From: Thermoanaerobaculia bacterium
GTDB lineage: Bacteria; Acidobacteriota; Thermoanaerobaculia; Multivoradales; Multivoraceae
Assembly: GCA_022822365.1 (NCBI GenBank)
Contig: JAJEBV010000035.1
Location: 136,082-200,081 of the forward strand
Direction of reading: 5' to 3'
DNA length: 64,000 bases
Every line of letters begins with the position of its first letter. Position 1 is the first letter of the stretch. Position numbers and translations under genes: made by a program. Positions 41,254-52,092 of the stretch are shown here, one piece after another. The notes below the pieces were generated by a model that saw nothing but the letters and a program-made list of their open reading frames with translations, was not told where the DNA came from and made no database searches.

Positions 41254-44096
41254 CGAAGTCCAATCGGCGTTTGCCCTGGCTCCGGATCGCGGTTGGCGCC
41301 TACGGTGCGCTGCTTCTTTCTTCGACCGTCGTGCGGTTGGCCGGAGACGAACAGCAACTGCCGCCGGAAGCTGGAAAGACGGTGGAGATCGCCGTGCCGA
41401 GCGGCGAAGGCACTCTGCGAATCGCTTGGAACGAGACGTACTCGCCGGTCGATGAGGGCCTACCCCTGGTGCTCCTGCACGGATCGCCCGGCGACGCGGA
41501 CAACTTCGGGCGGCTTACGACACGGCTACGCATCTACACGACTCTGACGAGGGCGTCGAACCTGTTCTCACCTCTACGGCAGGTGCAGGAGGCAGACCTG
41601 GTGCCCAACGCCGACGTGCCTGTGTTCCGCTCTTGTGTTCGGGAAGACCCACCGCTCCAGTCCCTCCTGGAGCGCGGACGGGTAGAGGGCCGTGTGGATT
41701 CCGACTCGCCCGACACGGACGACAGTCCGCGTGCCGACGCTACCCGACCCGACTTCCTTTCCGAACCCGCGGTCGTCCTGTCCGGCCTCTGCCGGCGAAC
41801 CATCGCGCCCGACTTGCCCGGCTTCGGCGCCTCCCAGCATCGCGTCGCGGACTACAGCGCCCGCGGTCACGCCGACTCGACGCTCAAGCTGCTCGATCGG
41901 CTGGCCGTCGACCGGTTCCACGTCCTCGGTTTCAGCATGGGGGGCGCGGTCGCGCTGCATCTTGCAGACCAGGCGCCCGACCGGGTCGCCTCCCTCATCC
42001 TGATGTCGTCTGTCGGCGTCCAGGAGCTCGAACTCCTCGGCGACTACCGGGTCAACCACGGTCTCCACGGTCTCCAGCTCGGACTGTTCTGGGGACTCCG
42101 TAACCTGCTACCGCACTTCGGCGCTTTCGATCAACCGGTCGCCCACTCCTACGCCCGCAACTTCTACGACACGGACCAGCGACCGCTACGAGGCATCCTG
42201 GAGTCCCTCGAAGCGCCGGTCTTCATCATCCACGGCGAGCAGGATCCACTGGTCCCGGCCGCCGCGGCGCTGGAACACCACCGCGTCGTGCCGCACAGCG
42301 AGCTGTGGATGCGGCCGGACAGCCACTTCTTCCTGTTCCGCGGCGGCGACGACCTGATGGATCGGATCGAGGAGTTCCTGGGCCGCGTCGAGGCGGGCGA
42401 GGCGGCCACGCGCGCCGATGCCGAACCGGAACGGCTAAAGCGAGCGGCGCTGCCGTTCGACGACATGGACCTGCCCCCGTTCACCGGGCCCGCCCTGCTG
42501 ATCGTCTTCCTGCTCCTCGTGTTCGCCGCGTACGCCAGCGAGGATCTGACCTGCATCACCGCAGGGCTGTTGGTGGCCCAGGGCCGGCTCGATTTTCCGG
42601 TCGCCGTCGCCGCCTGCTACGTCGGCATCCTGAGCAGCGACCTCGGCATCGCCTGGCTGGCGCGCGTCCTGGGCCGGCCGGCTCTCAGACTGCCGCCGTT
42701 CAAGTGGTGGGTCACTGAGGCCGCGATCGAAGAGGCCTCGGCCTGGCTGCGGCGGCGAGCCCTGGTCGTCGTCCTGGTCAGCCGCTTCCTTCCCGGAACG
42801 CGGCTGCCGACCTGCCTTGCCGCCGGCATCCTGCGCACCAGTCTGCTCCGGTTCTGCTTCTACTTCGCGCTGGCCGTGGCGATCTGGACACCCGCCTTCG
42901 TCGGCGTCAACGCGCTACTGGGACGCGAGGCGGTCGAGCGCTTCGGCGGCCGGCTGCCGGGGGGACTGCTTGGCGCGGCGCTGGCGCTGGCCGTCGTCAT
43001 CTTCACGGTGCGGAGCGTCGCCGTTCCGCTCTTCACCTGGCGCGGGCGCCGCCTCTGGCGCGGCCGCCTCCTGCGCGTCCGGCACTGGGAGTTCTGGCCC
43101 ATGTGGGCGTTCTACCCGCCGCTCGCGCTCTACATCCTCTGGCAGGGCCTGCGGCGCGGCCGCCTGACGGCGTTCACCGCGATCAACCCCGCCATGCCCC
43201 TCGGCGGCCTGCTCGGAGAGTCGAAGAGCGACATCCTGGACGGGCTCGCCGGCATCGGCGACGCGCTGCCGACCTGGATGCGGCTGCCGCCGGGAAGCCC
43301 GGAAGGGCGAATCGCGGCTCTGCGCTGCTTCCTGGAAGAAGAGAAGCTGGACTATCCGGTCGTGCTCAAGCCGGACACCGGCGAGCGCGGTCGCGGCGTC
43401 GCCGTAGCGCGTTCCGAGGCCGACGCGGCGACGTTCTTGGAGCGGACCCCGGGGCCGGCGCTCGCGCAGGAGTACGTCGCGGGCGAGGAGTACGGCGTGT
43501 TCTGGGCCCGCCACCCGGGCCGCCGCGACGGGCACGTCTTCTCGATCACCCACAAGGTCCGGCCCACGGTAACCGGCGACGGAACCAGCACCCTGGAGCG
43601 GCTGATCCTCGACGACGCACGCGCGGTCGCCATCGCGCACATCTACGCGCGCGAACACCCCGAAGCCGCAAAGCACGTACCCGAGGCCGGCGAAGTCGTC
43701 GAACTGACCGAGGTCGGCGCGCACTCCCGCGGAACGATCTTCCTGGACGCGAACGAGCTACACACGCCCGAACTCGAACGCGTGATGAACGCGATCTGCA
43801 TCGCCTACGACGGGTTCGACTTCGGTCGCTTCGACGTGCGCGTCCCAAACGCCGAGGCGCTGCAACGAGGCGAGGGAATCCGCGTGCTGGAAGTCAACGG
43901 CGTGACCTCCGAAGCGACCCACATGTACGACCGCCGTTACGGGTTCTTCGGTGCCCACACCATCCTGCGCCGGCAGTGGCGGATGGCATTCGACCTCGCC
44001 GCCGAGAGAATTCGAGAGGGCGTCCAGCCGGCGACCATGAGCGAGATCGTCCGCGCCGTTCGGGCTGAACGACGAGCCCGCCGCGGCGCGGCGTAG
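41250..44096 (+). CDS. Three-domain fusion: alpha/beta hydrolase, DedA membrane domain, ATP-grasp ligase
   Basis: 948 residues from ATG 41250. Residues ~45-390 are an alpha/beta hydrolase with oxyanion motif LVLLHGSPGDADNF, nucleophile HVLGFSMGGAVAL, late Asp in IHGEQDPLVP and His in PDSHFFLF. An insertion of about 70 residues follows the first strand-helix unit. Residues ~410-590 are a DedA/SNARE-associated (VTT) domain (YASEDLTCITAGLLVAQGRL; VSRFLPGTRLPTCLAAGI), a family of lipid flippase candidates. Residues ~640-940 are ATP-grasp (YPVVLKPDTGERGRGVAV; AQEYVAGEEYGVFW; RVLEVNGVTSEATHM). All catalytic positions look intact. It is the last gene of the operon, after two lipid acyltransferases, so an activity on membrane lipids is inferred. 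Confidence 0.85.
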   Translation: MTKSNRRLPWLRIAVGAYGALLLSSTVVRLAGDEQQLPPEAGKTVEIAVPSGEGTLRIAWNETYSPVDEGLPLVLLHGSPGDADNFGRLTTRLRIYTTLTRASNLFSPLRQVQEADLVPNADVPVFRSCVREDPPLQSLLERGRVEGRVDSDSPDTDDSPRADATRPDFLSEPAVVLSGLCRRTIAPDLPGFGASQHRVADYSARGHADSTLKLLDRLAVDRFHVLGFSMGGAVALHLADQAPDRVASLILMSSVGVQELELLGDYRVNHGLHGLQLGLFWGLRNLLPHFGAFDQPVAHSYARNFYDTDQRPLRGILESLEAPVFIIHGEQDPLVPAAAALEHHRVVPHSELWMRPDSHFFLFRGGDDLMDRIEEFLGRVEAGEAATRADAEPERLKRAALPFDDMDLPPFTGPALLIVFLLLVFAAYASEDLTCITAGLLVAQGRLDFPVAVAACYVGILSSDLGIAWLARVLGRPALRLPPFKWWVTEAAIEEASAWLRRRALVVVLVSRFLPGTRLPTCLAAGILRTSLLRFCFYFALAVAIWTPAFVGVNALLGREAVERFGGRLPGGLLGAALALAVVIFTVRSVAVPLFTWRGRRLWRGRLLRVRHWEFWPMWAFYPPLALYILWQGLRRGRLTAFTAINPAMPLGGLLGESKSDILDGLAGIGDALPTWMRLPPGSPEGRIAALRCFLEEEKLDYPVVLKPDTGERGRGVAVARSEADAATFLERTPGPALAQEYVAGEEYGVFWARHPGRRDGHVFSITHKVRPTVTGDGTSTLERLILDDARAVAIAHIYAREHPEAAKHVPEAGEVVELTEVGAHSRGTIFLDANELHTPELERVMNAICIAYDGFDFGRFDVRVPNAEALQRGEGIRVLEVNGVTSEATHMYDRRYGFFGAHTILRRQWRMAFDLAAERIREGVQPATMSEIVRAVRAERRARRGAA

Positions 44097-44101
44097 CCCC
44101 C

Positions 44102-44118
44102 CGCCGGCTGTGCCGGCG
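44102..44118. terminator. Hairpin between convergent genes
   Basis: CGCCGGC-TGT-GCCGGCG has perfect 7-bp arms directly after the fusion gene stop and before the convergent phasin-like gene. It probably separates the two transcription units. Confidence 0.5.
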
Positions 44119-44128
44119 ACGTCGCTCC

Positions 44129-44596
44129 CTACCTCGCCTTCGCCGCCGCCTTCTTCTTGGTCGTCCGGCGCCGCGGCTTCGGCTTCTCCAGCGCGTCGAG
44201 CCGCGCTTCGATCGCGCTCAGCCGTTCGATCACCGCCTCCAGGTCCGCCTTGCCGGGGACGCCGAGCTTCTCGAGCCGGCGCTCCAGGTGCTCGTCGATT
44301 CCCGTCCGCGCCTTGGCCTTCGTTTGCTCGATCCCCTTCCCGGCCGCGGAACGCACCTGCTGCACCTTCTCCTCGGCCTTGTCCCGCCAGCCGCCGAGGG
44401 AGTCCCGGCTCTGGCTCTCGACCTTCTCGCCGCGGGCGACCAGCCGGTCGAAGACCTTTGCCCCCGCGTCCGCCGCCTCGCCCGCCGCGCCGACGCCGGC
44501 AAGCGCCACCTTGTGGGCCTTGTCGACGGCGGATTCGACCACCGACCGCGCTTTCGATTCGCTGTCCCTGGTTTCCGCCGCGGATGCTGCTGTCAT
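44129..44596 (-). CDS. Phasin-like (polyhydroxyalkanoate granule-associated) protein
   Basis: 155 residues, almost wholly helical and charged. Features are ARSVVESAVDKAHKVALAGV, a coiled-coil part (KVFDRLVARGEKVES; AEEKVQQVRSAAGKGIEQTK), then LEKLGVPGKADLEAVIERLSA and a Lys/Arg-Ala tail (RRRTTKKKAAAKAR). This is the PhaF/PhaI plan: a phasin helix plus a basic DNA-binding tail that tethers storage granules to the nucleoid. The VPxKxDLExVxxRL segment is common to PhaI-like proteins. No PHA synthase is in the window. Confidence 0.65.
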   Translation of the reverse strand: MTAASAAETRDSESKARSVVESAVDKAHKVALAGVGAAGEAADAGAKVFDRLVARGEKVESQSRDSLGGWRDKAEEKVQQVRSAAGKGIEQTKAKARTGIDEHLERRLEKLGVPGKADLEAVIERLSAIEARLDALEKPKPRRRTTKKKAAAKAR

Positions 44597-44631
44597 CTCG
44601 TTCTCCCCTTGTCTGTTGCGGGACTGGCCGC

Positions 44632-44720
44632 CCGCTGGGTGCGCGGGTCTTCTGACCCGCTGCCGCCGCAGGCGGCCTGAGTTACGTGCCGGCCGCCAGG
44701 CCGGCTCCGCTTTGGCGGCA
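44632..44720 (+). repeat. Dispersed palindromic repeat, copy C
   Basis: Order: CGCTGGGTGC, GCGGGTC-TTCT-GACCCGC (44643-44660), TGCCGCCGCAGGCGGC, GAGTTACGTG, GGCCGCCAGGCCGGC and CCGCTTTGGCGGC. It fills nearly the whole gap between the phasin-like and PhyH genes, which are both on the minus strand. Near-identical in plan to copy B in opposite orientation. Confidence 0.85.
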
Positions 44721-44723
44721 AGT

Positions 44724-45506
44724 TCAATGCAAACCGCGCGCCTCGGCCAGCCGCCGCTTCACCGTCTCGATGGGATTTCGGTAGTCCACCGTGCCGAGAC
44801 CGCGGTTGGTCAACTTGTAACCGATCAACGCCTGCAGCTTCTCCGGCATTTCCACCACGACTTCCCACGGCACGCCGACGAACTGGTTCTCCCGCTGCTT
44901 GAGCCACGCCAGGTTGAAGTTGAAGTTGATCGAGCGCCGGTATCCGTTCTCCGTAGAGTTCCCGCCGCCCCGGTGCCAGACGGCGCCGTCCCAGAGGAAC
45001 AGCGCCCCGGCCGGCATCTCCACCGTGATGGTCGGCACGTCGGGATCGACCGGATCCGCCGAGCGGTGGCTGCCGGGAACGATCTCCGTCGCCCCATTCT
45101 CGGCCGTGAACGGATCGAGCGCGATCAGCGTGTTGGCGATCAGTGGAAAGTGAGGACGCGCAAGCGGATAGTGGCCGTCGTCCTGGTGCATCCGCTGGCG
45201 ACGATCGCCCGGGCCCGGCCGCATCGCGGCGACGCCGGAGACCTGGTAGTCCGGGCCGAGCACCGCCTCCACGAGCCCCAGCAAACGGTCGTCCATGAGA
45301 AGTTCGTCGACGGCGCGGGTCTTGGCCAGCAGGTTGTGGGTGTGGATCGTCTGCTGGCCGCGGTCGTCCGTCATGCGGCTGCCGATCTCGTCGAAGACGG
45401 GGGCAAGGCCGCGCCGCAGCCCCTCCAGCATCTCTTCGTCCAGGAAGTCGGGCACCACCGTGTAGCCGTCTTCGCGGACCTGGCGCGCTGAAGTCTCGAT
45501 ATCCAT
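44724..45506 (-). CDS. Phytanoyl-CoA dioxygenase (PhyH) family protein
   Basis: 260 residues from ATG 45506 (MDIETSARQVREDGYTVVPD). It is an Fe(II)/2-oxoglutarate-dependent oxygenase. The facial triad is visible as RMHQDDGHYPLARPHF (HxD) and the distal His in LFLWDGAVWHRGGGNSTENG, with a following Arg (YRRSINFN) for 2-oxoglutarate. Length is normal. Substrate unknown. It is divergent from the neighbouring alpha/beta hydrolase with a 68-nt shared promoter region. Confidence 0.9.
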   Translation of the reverse strand: MDIETSARQVREDGYTVVPDFLDEEMLEGLRRGLAPVFDEIGSRMTDDRGQQTIHTHNLLAKTRAVDELLMDDRLLGLVEAVLGPDYQVSGVAAMRPGPGDRRQRMHQDDGHYPLARPHFPLIANTLIALDPFTAENGATEIVPGSHRSADPVDPDVPTITVEMPAGALFLWDGAVWHRGGGNSTENGYRRSINFNFNLAWLKQRENQFVGVPWEVVVEMPEKLQALIGYKLTNRGLGTVDYRNPIETVKRRLAEARGLH

Positions 45507-45574
45507 GAAGTCCCGTGAACCGTGATCCGATGGAGGTTGCGCGGCAGCGTAACAAAGCATGTAGCCTTCGCTCC

Positions 45575-46480
45575 ATGACAAGAAAGACGATGTACCGCCG
45601 ACCGATGTTCCGGGCCCTCCTGGCGACGCTGATTGCGTTCGTCGCCTTCACCGGCGCCTGGGCGCAAAGCGAAGCCTCGACCCAGTCCTTCACGGCCAGC
45701 GACGGCGTCGAGATCCACTACCTCGTCGAGGGCCGCGGCGACCCGGTCGTGCTGCTCCACGGCATCACCGGCACCGCCGCTTCGAACTGGGGCGCCGCCG
45801 GCATCATCGGCCGGCTGGCCGAGGAGTTCCAGGTCATCGCCGTCGACCAGCGCGGCCACGGCAAGAGCGGCAAGCCGCACGACGCGGACAGCTACGGCGA
45901 GCGCATGGCCCAGGACGTCGTCGACCTGCTCGACCATCTGCGGCTGCAGCAGGCGCACGTCGTCGGCTACTCGATGGGCGGCTTCATCACGATGAAAGTC
46001 GTCGCCCTCGCGCCGGACCGGCTGATGTCGGCCGTGGTCGGCGGCGCCGGCTGGTGGATCCCCGAACTGCGGGACGAAGCGATGTTCGATGCGCTCGCCG
46101 TTTCGCTCGAGGAAGGCAGGGGTGGCGGCCCCCTGGTCGAGTTTCTGTGGCCCGGCGAGGAACCGCCGACCCCCGAGCAGGCTCAGGCGATCGGTCAGGC
46201 GATGGTCGCCTCGAACGACCAGATGGCCCTGGCAGCGGTCGTCCGCGGCATGGCCGGACTCGACGTGAGCGCCGAACTCCTGCGCATCAACAAGGTGCCG
46301 ACCCTCAACATCATCGGCAGCGAAGATCCCTTGAAGCCCAACGCCGACGCCCTGGTCGACGTCATGCAGGAGCATCGGCTCCACGTCATCGAAGGCGCGA
46401 ACCACATGAACACCCTGAGTTCCCCCGAGTTCGTCGACACCGTCCGCGCCTTCTTCATCGAACTCTGCAACTGCGCGTAG
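45575..46480 (+). CDS. Exported alpha/beta hydrolase
   Basis: 301 residues from ATG 45575, with a signal peptide (MFRALLATLIAFVAFTGAWAQ). The fold starts DGVEIHYLVEGRGDPVVLLHG (oxyanion HG), the nucleophile is in AHVVGYSMGGFITMK (GYSMG), and the acid and His are in NIIGSEDPLKPNAD and HVIEGANHMN. A lid region lies around WWIPELRDEAMF. It is probably a periplasmic esterase or lipase-like enzyme; substrate unknown. A 5-codon shorter start (45590) would also keep the signal peptide. Confidence 0.88.
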   Translation: MTRKTMYRRPMFRALLATLIAFVAFTGAWAQSEASTQSFTASDGVEIHYLVEGRGDPVVLLHGITGTAASNWGAAGIIGRLAEEFQVIAVDQRGHGKSGKPHDADSYGERMAQDVVDLLDHLRLQQAHVVGYSMGGFITMKVVALAPDRLMSAVVGGAGWWIPELRDEAMFDALAVSLEEGRGGGPLVEFLWPGEEPPTPEQAQAIGQAMVASNDQMALAAVVRGMAGLDVSAELLRINKVPTLNIIGSEDPLKPNADALVDVMQEHRLHVIEGANHMNTLSSPEFVDTVRAFFIELCNCA

Positions 46481-46513
46481 CGGCGACTGCGACGGCTACA
46501 GCCGGCGGCGGCG

Positions 46514-47650
46514 CTACGCCGAGAGCTGCGTCTCGACGAGCGTCGTCCAGTAGCGCATGCCGACCGGCAGGACGTCGTCGTTGAAGTCGTAGCGCGGCGT
46601 GTGGAGGCCGGCGCTTTCGCCGTTGCCCAGGAACATGAAGGCGCCCGGACGCTCCTGGAGCATGTAGGCGAAGTCCTCGGAGCCCATCACGGGGGCGAGG
46701 CTCGTCGTGACGTCCCGGCCGACCTCGCGGGCCGCGTTGGCCGCCTTCTCGGTCTGCTCGGCGTGGTTCACCGTCGCCGGGTAGTAGTGGCGGTACTGGA
46801 ACTCGAAGCCGGCGCCGTGAGCGGTGCAGATGCCGCGGCCGATCTGGCGCATCCTCCGCTCGACCAGTTTCTGCACCTCGGGCAGGAACGCCCGGACGCA
46901 GCCGCCGTGAACGATCCGGCTCGGGATCACGTTGTCCGCGTGACCGCCATGAACACGGGCCACCGTGATCACGGCGCTGTGGAGCGGATCCACGTTGCGG
47001 GCGACGATCGTCTGCAGCGCGAGGACGATCTCGGCCCCGATCGGGATCGGGTCCACCGTGCCGTGGGGAAACGCGGCGTGGCCGCCCGCGCTCGTCACCG
47101 CGAACTCGAACACGTCGATCGCCGCCATCAGCGGCCCCGCGCAGAGACCGAAGTTGCCGACCTCCATCCCCGGGTAGTTGTGGACGCCGTAGACCTCCTC
47201 GGCCGGGAACTGCTCGAACAGCCCCTCCTCGATCATCACCCGGGCGCCGCCGTCCTTCTCCTCCGCGGGCTGGAAGAAGAAGTAGACCGTGCCGTCGAAG
47301 GAGCGGTTCTCGGTCAGGTGCTTGGCCGCACCGAGCAGCATCGCGGTGTGGCCGTCGTGGCCGCAGGCGTGCATCTTGCCGGGGTTCCGGGAGCGGTGCT
47401 CGAAGTCGTTCTCTTCCTCGATCGGCAGCGCGTCCATGTCGGCCCGCAGCGCGATGCTGCGATCGGACGAGCCGGACCTGAGCACGCCGACGACCCCGGT
47501 GCCGGCGAGGCCGCGATGAACCTCGATGCCGCCGAAGGACTCGAGCAGCTCGGCCACCTTGCCGCTGGTCACCTCCTCCTCGAACGCCAGCTCCGGGTGC
47601 CGGTGGAAGTCCCGGCGCCAGGACCTCATCTGTTCGTGCAGCGGATCCAT
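46514..47650 (-). CDS. M20-family amidohydrolase (hippurate hydrolase-like)
   Basis: 378 residues. The metal-binding motif MHACGHDGHTAMLLGAA is complete, with MRSWRRDFHRHPELAFEE at the start, FFFQPAEEKDGGARVMIEEG, GVHNYPGMEVGNFGLCAGP and a C-terminal APVMGSEDFAYMLQERPGAF. These are hallmarks of the M20D aminoacylase/hippuricase/IAA-amino acid hydrolase group, which cleaves N-acyl amino acids in the cytoplasm. It stands alone on the minus strand, convergent with the alpha/beta hydrolase gene. Confidence 0.93.
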   Translation of the reverse strand: MDPLHEQMRSWRRDFHRHPELAFEEEVTSGKVAELLESFGGIEVHRGLAGTGVVGVLRSGSSDRSIALRADMDALPIEEENDFEHRSRNPGKMHACGHDGHTAMLLGAAKHLTENRSFDGTVYFFFQPAEEKDGGARVMIEEGLFEQFPAEEVYGVHNYPGMEVGNFGLCAGPLMAAIDVFEFAVTSAGGHAAFPHGTVDPIPIGAEIVLALQTIVARNVDPLHSAVITVARVHGGHADNVIPSRIVHGGCVRAFLPEVQKLVERRMRQIGRGICTAHGAGFEFQYRHYYPATVNHAEQTEKAANAAREVGRDVTTSLAPVMGSEDFAYMLQERPGAFMFLGNGESAGLHTPRYDFNDDVLPVGMRYWTTLVETQLSA

Positions 47651-47728
47651 GAGCTTCGATGGTAGCGGACGATCGAACCTCTCAGCGACCGCCTTCGGGG
47701 GCGAACGGGTCGAGCAGGTACTGGAAGG

Positions 47729-47914
47729 TCAGTCGAAACGCGGAGCGGAGCGGCGGCGCAACGCCCGGCGCGGCGGAGCCAGAGTCTCGGTCCGAGGTTC
47801 AGAGGCCAGCAGCAACGTCTTGAGGTCCGGCCTCGCTGCACGCAGCAGCCGCCTCCACTGCTTGATGGGCACCAGAACAGCCTTCTCTACTCCACGCTTC
47901 GTCACGATCTGCGA
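47729..47914 (-). pseudogene. Truncated Phd/YefM-type antitoxin
   Basis: The readable part is SQIVTKRGVEKAVLVPIKQW then RRLLRAARPDLKTLLLASEP and an Arg-rich end (PPRRALRRRSAPRFD). That is the second half of a Phd/YefM antitoxin (pattern PQIVTRRGxExAVLVPIEEW). The N-terminal DNA-binding part (MxxWxLxEAKxRFSEVV) is missing: the frame upstream is unrelated sequence, and no toxin gene follows. It therefore looks like a relic. The rest of 47651-48027 contains nothing else recognisable apart from the leuS leader. Confidence 0.6.
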
Positions 47915-48027
47915 CCCTCCGCTGGGCGAGGTTACTGCAGCGACCGCCCAGCCTACTGCCGGTACACTCCGCTGCCGGGCAGAACTAGGGCGCTGCGCCC
48001 CGAGCAAGCCGGTTGCGAGCGATTCAG

Positions 48028-50634
<2,607 letters not shown>

Positions 50635-50699
50635 AACCAACTACCCACCGCTAGAGTCTGAGATGTCCGCACATCACTTCCTCTTTGGAGGGACGCACC

Positions 50700-51257
50700 A
50701 TGGCATGGTTGACGGATCAGTTTGACGACAGGCGACAGCCACTGACGCCAGAACAGAAGAAGGCGGCCAAGCAGGATCGGAAGGCGGCCAAGAAGCAGGA
50801 GAAGGCTGAGCGACAACGCCAACGAAGAGAGGCTGCTGAAGAAGCTGCGCGGGCGCGGAAGGAGCGCCAGCGTGCTGCGATGTTCGCTCAAACACCGGCC
50901 GGGCTGGCACGCCAAGCGGCTGAGACCGGCCAGATCGTGTTCCAGTACATCGACACACTCGCAGAGACCACACCAAACGTCGTACCGATGGCAGGCGCGG
51001 AATCCGTCGAAGGGACGCAGGGACTGGCGGGCGACAAGCAAGCCCGTCAGCGAGAGAAGCTGCGCCGATTCGATCCTCGCCACCCCATCGAACAGATCGA
51101 GAGCGAGGGCTGGGAGCTTCTCGACACTGGCTACACGTTCCAGCCCACGATCACCGAGAGCCGCGACAAGTTCCTGGCGAGTGGCCAGCAGGAGGCCATA
51201 GGTGGTCGTGTGCTAGGGGTCTACACATTTCGCCGCTCCAACGGGCAGCCATCCTGA
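50700..51257 (+). CDS. Coiled-coil protein with a small C-terminal domain, unknown function
   Basis: 185 residues from ATG 50700, with GGAGG about 10 nt upstream. Residues ~15-65 are a highly charged helix (KKAAKQDRKAAKKQEKAERQ...). The C-terminal part (PIEQIESEGWELLDTGYTFQ, then GQQEAIGGRVLGVYTFRR) resembles short beta-hairpin domains of the DUF4177 kind (pattern IEXXXXEGWEL), which are poorly understood. It marks the start of a low-conservation accessory region after leuS. No partner gene is obvious. Confidence 0.65.
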   Translation: MAWLTDQFDDRRQPLTPEQKKAAKQDRKAAKKQEKAERQRQRREAAEEAARARKERQRAAMFAQTPAGLARQAAETGQIVFQYIDTLAETTPNVVPMAGAESVEGTQGLAGDKQARQREKLRRFDPRHPIEQIESEGWELLDTGYTFQPTITESRDKFLASGQQEAIGGRVLGVYTFRRSNGQPS

Positions 51258-51299
51258 GCGCGGGCCGGCGCCGGCCGAGGGGGAGCCTGATCTCACGAA

Positions 51300-51570
51300 C
51301 CACGCCTGCCCGACGACCGCGCCACTGACGTCTCGCTGAACTCCGCTGCGAAGCCGCTTCTGGACGCCGGCAACGCGGCTGCGGCACACCACCACGAGCG
51401 CGTTCGGCGGATCGAGGGCAAGCGGACGATCGAGTGCGACGAGATCTGTCGTACGTCTACGCGAAGCAGGATCTGACGCCACACCAGGACTACCTGCTCA
51501 GACAGATGCGGGGCGACGCGGCCCCGCACAGAGTTGCCGCTCGCGATCCGAAGAAGATCGGCTTCTAGCT
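51300..51570 (+). pseudogene. IS1-family transposase relic, frameshifted
   Basis: In one frame the sequence reads DVSLNSAAKPLLDAGNAAAA, HHERVRRIEGKRTIECDEI. In the next frame it continues SYVYAKQDLTPHQDYLL. Joined, this gives the IS1-family segment GVSxNTVxKLLxDAG...KRxIECDEIWSxVYAKQ. The Trp codon TGG is reduced to TG (ATCTG-TCGTAC near 51449), a one-base deletion. No terminal repeats or InsA part remain, and the tail (RVAARDPKKIGF) is not IS1-like. Confidence 0.6.
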
Positions 51571-51610
51571 GTGGCGGACATCCAGCATCCCGGAATCGTG
51601 GTCTCACGCT

Positions 51611-51823
51611 ATGAACCGCCGCCGCGCCGCATCACGGCGCTCGGTGGCCGTTCGGGCGCTTCGGCGCCGACCCGCAAGGGTGCGGATCCGACTCGATAGC
51701 GGCCTAGTTCTTCCCTTGCAGGAGCCAAACGGTCGCCTAGCGGTCGGCGACCGCGTGGTCGTCATCGGACCTGCCGACCTTGAGACCGAACGTGGCACGA
51801 ACTCGCTACGACGGGCCGACTAG
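51611..51823 (+). CDS. Possible small basic protein
   Basis: 70 codons from ATG 51611. The first half is very Arg-rich (RRRAASRRSVAVRALRRR). The second (RVRIRLDSGLVLPLQEPNGR, LAVGDRVVVIGPADLE) looks like a short beta-barrel/OB-like strand pattern. No family is recognised and the Arg-rich start could be non-coding. On the opposite strand a 30-codon frame (51820-51912, MADPNWANDCNSVKGDRGME...) converges on it and may be a gene remnant. The rest of 51824-52092 shows nothing else. Confidence 0.35.
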   Translation: MNRRRAASRRSVAVRALRRRPARVRIRLDSGLVLPLQEPNGRLAVGDRVVVIGPADLETERGTNSLRRAD

Positions 51824-52092
51824 GACTGGAGACTCAGCTTCGCCCGCAGGTACTCCATCCCGCGGTCGCCCTTGACCGAGTTACAGTCGTTCGCCCAGTT
51901 CGGGTCAGCCATGCCCGAACGCTACACACTGGACCGGCAAGCACCTACAACTACGGCCCGCATCCCGACTCGTGTAGCATCAAGTACGAGTCCCCGCTGT
52001 CAAGATTGCCGGACGGTCCCAGCCAACACACACATCGTCGGGGGACGGTAAGGGGTGTGTCGTGTTTCTGCGACCACGTATCAGGAGTATCC

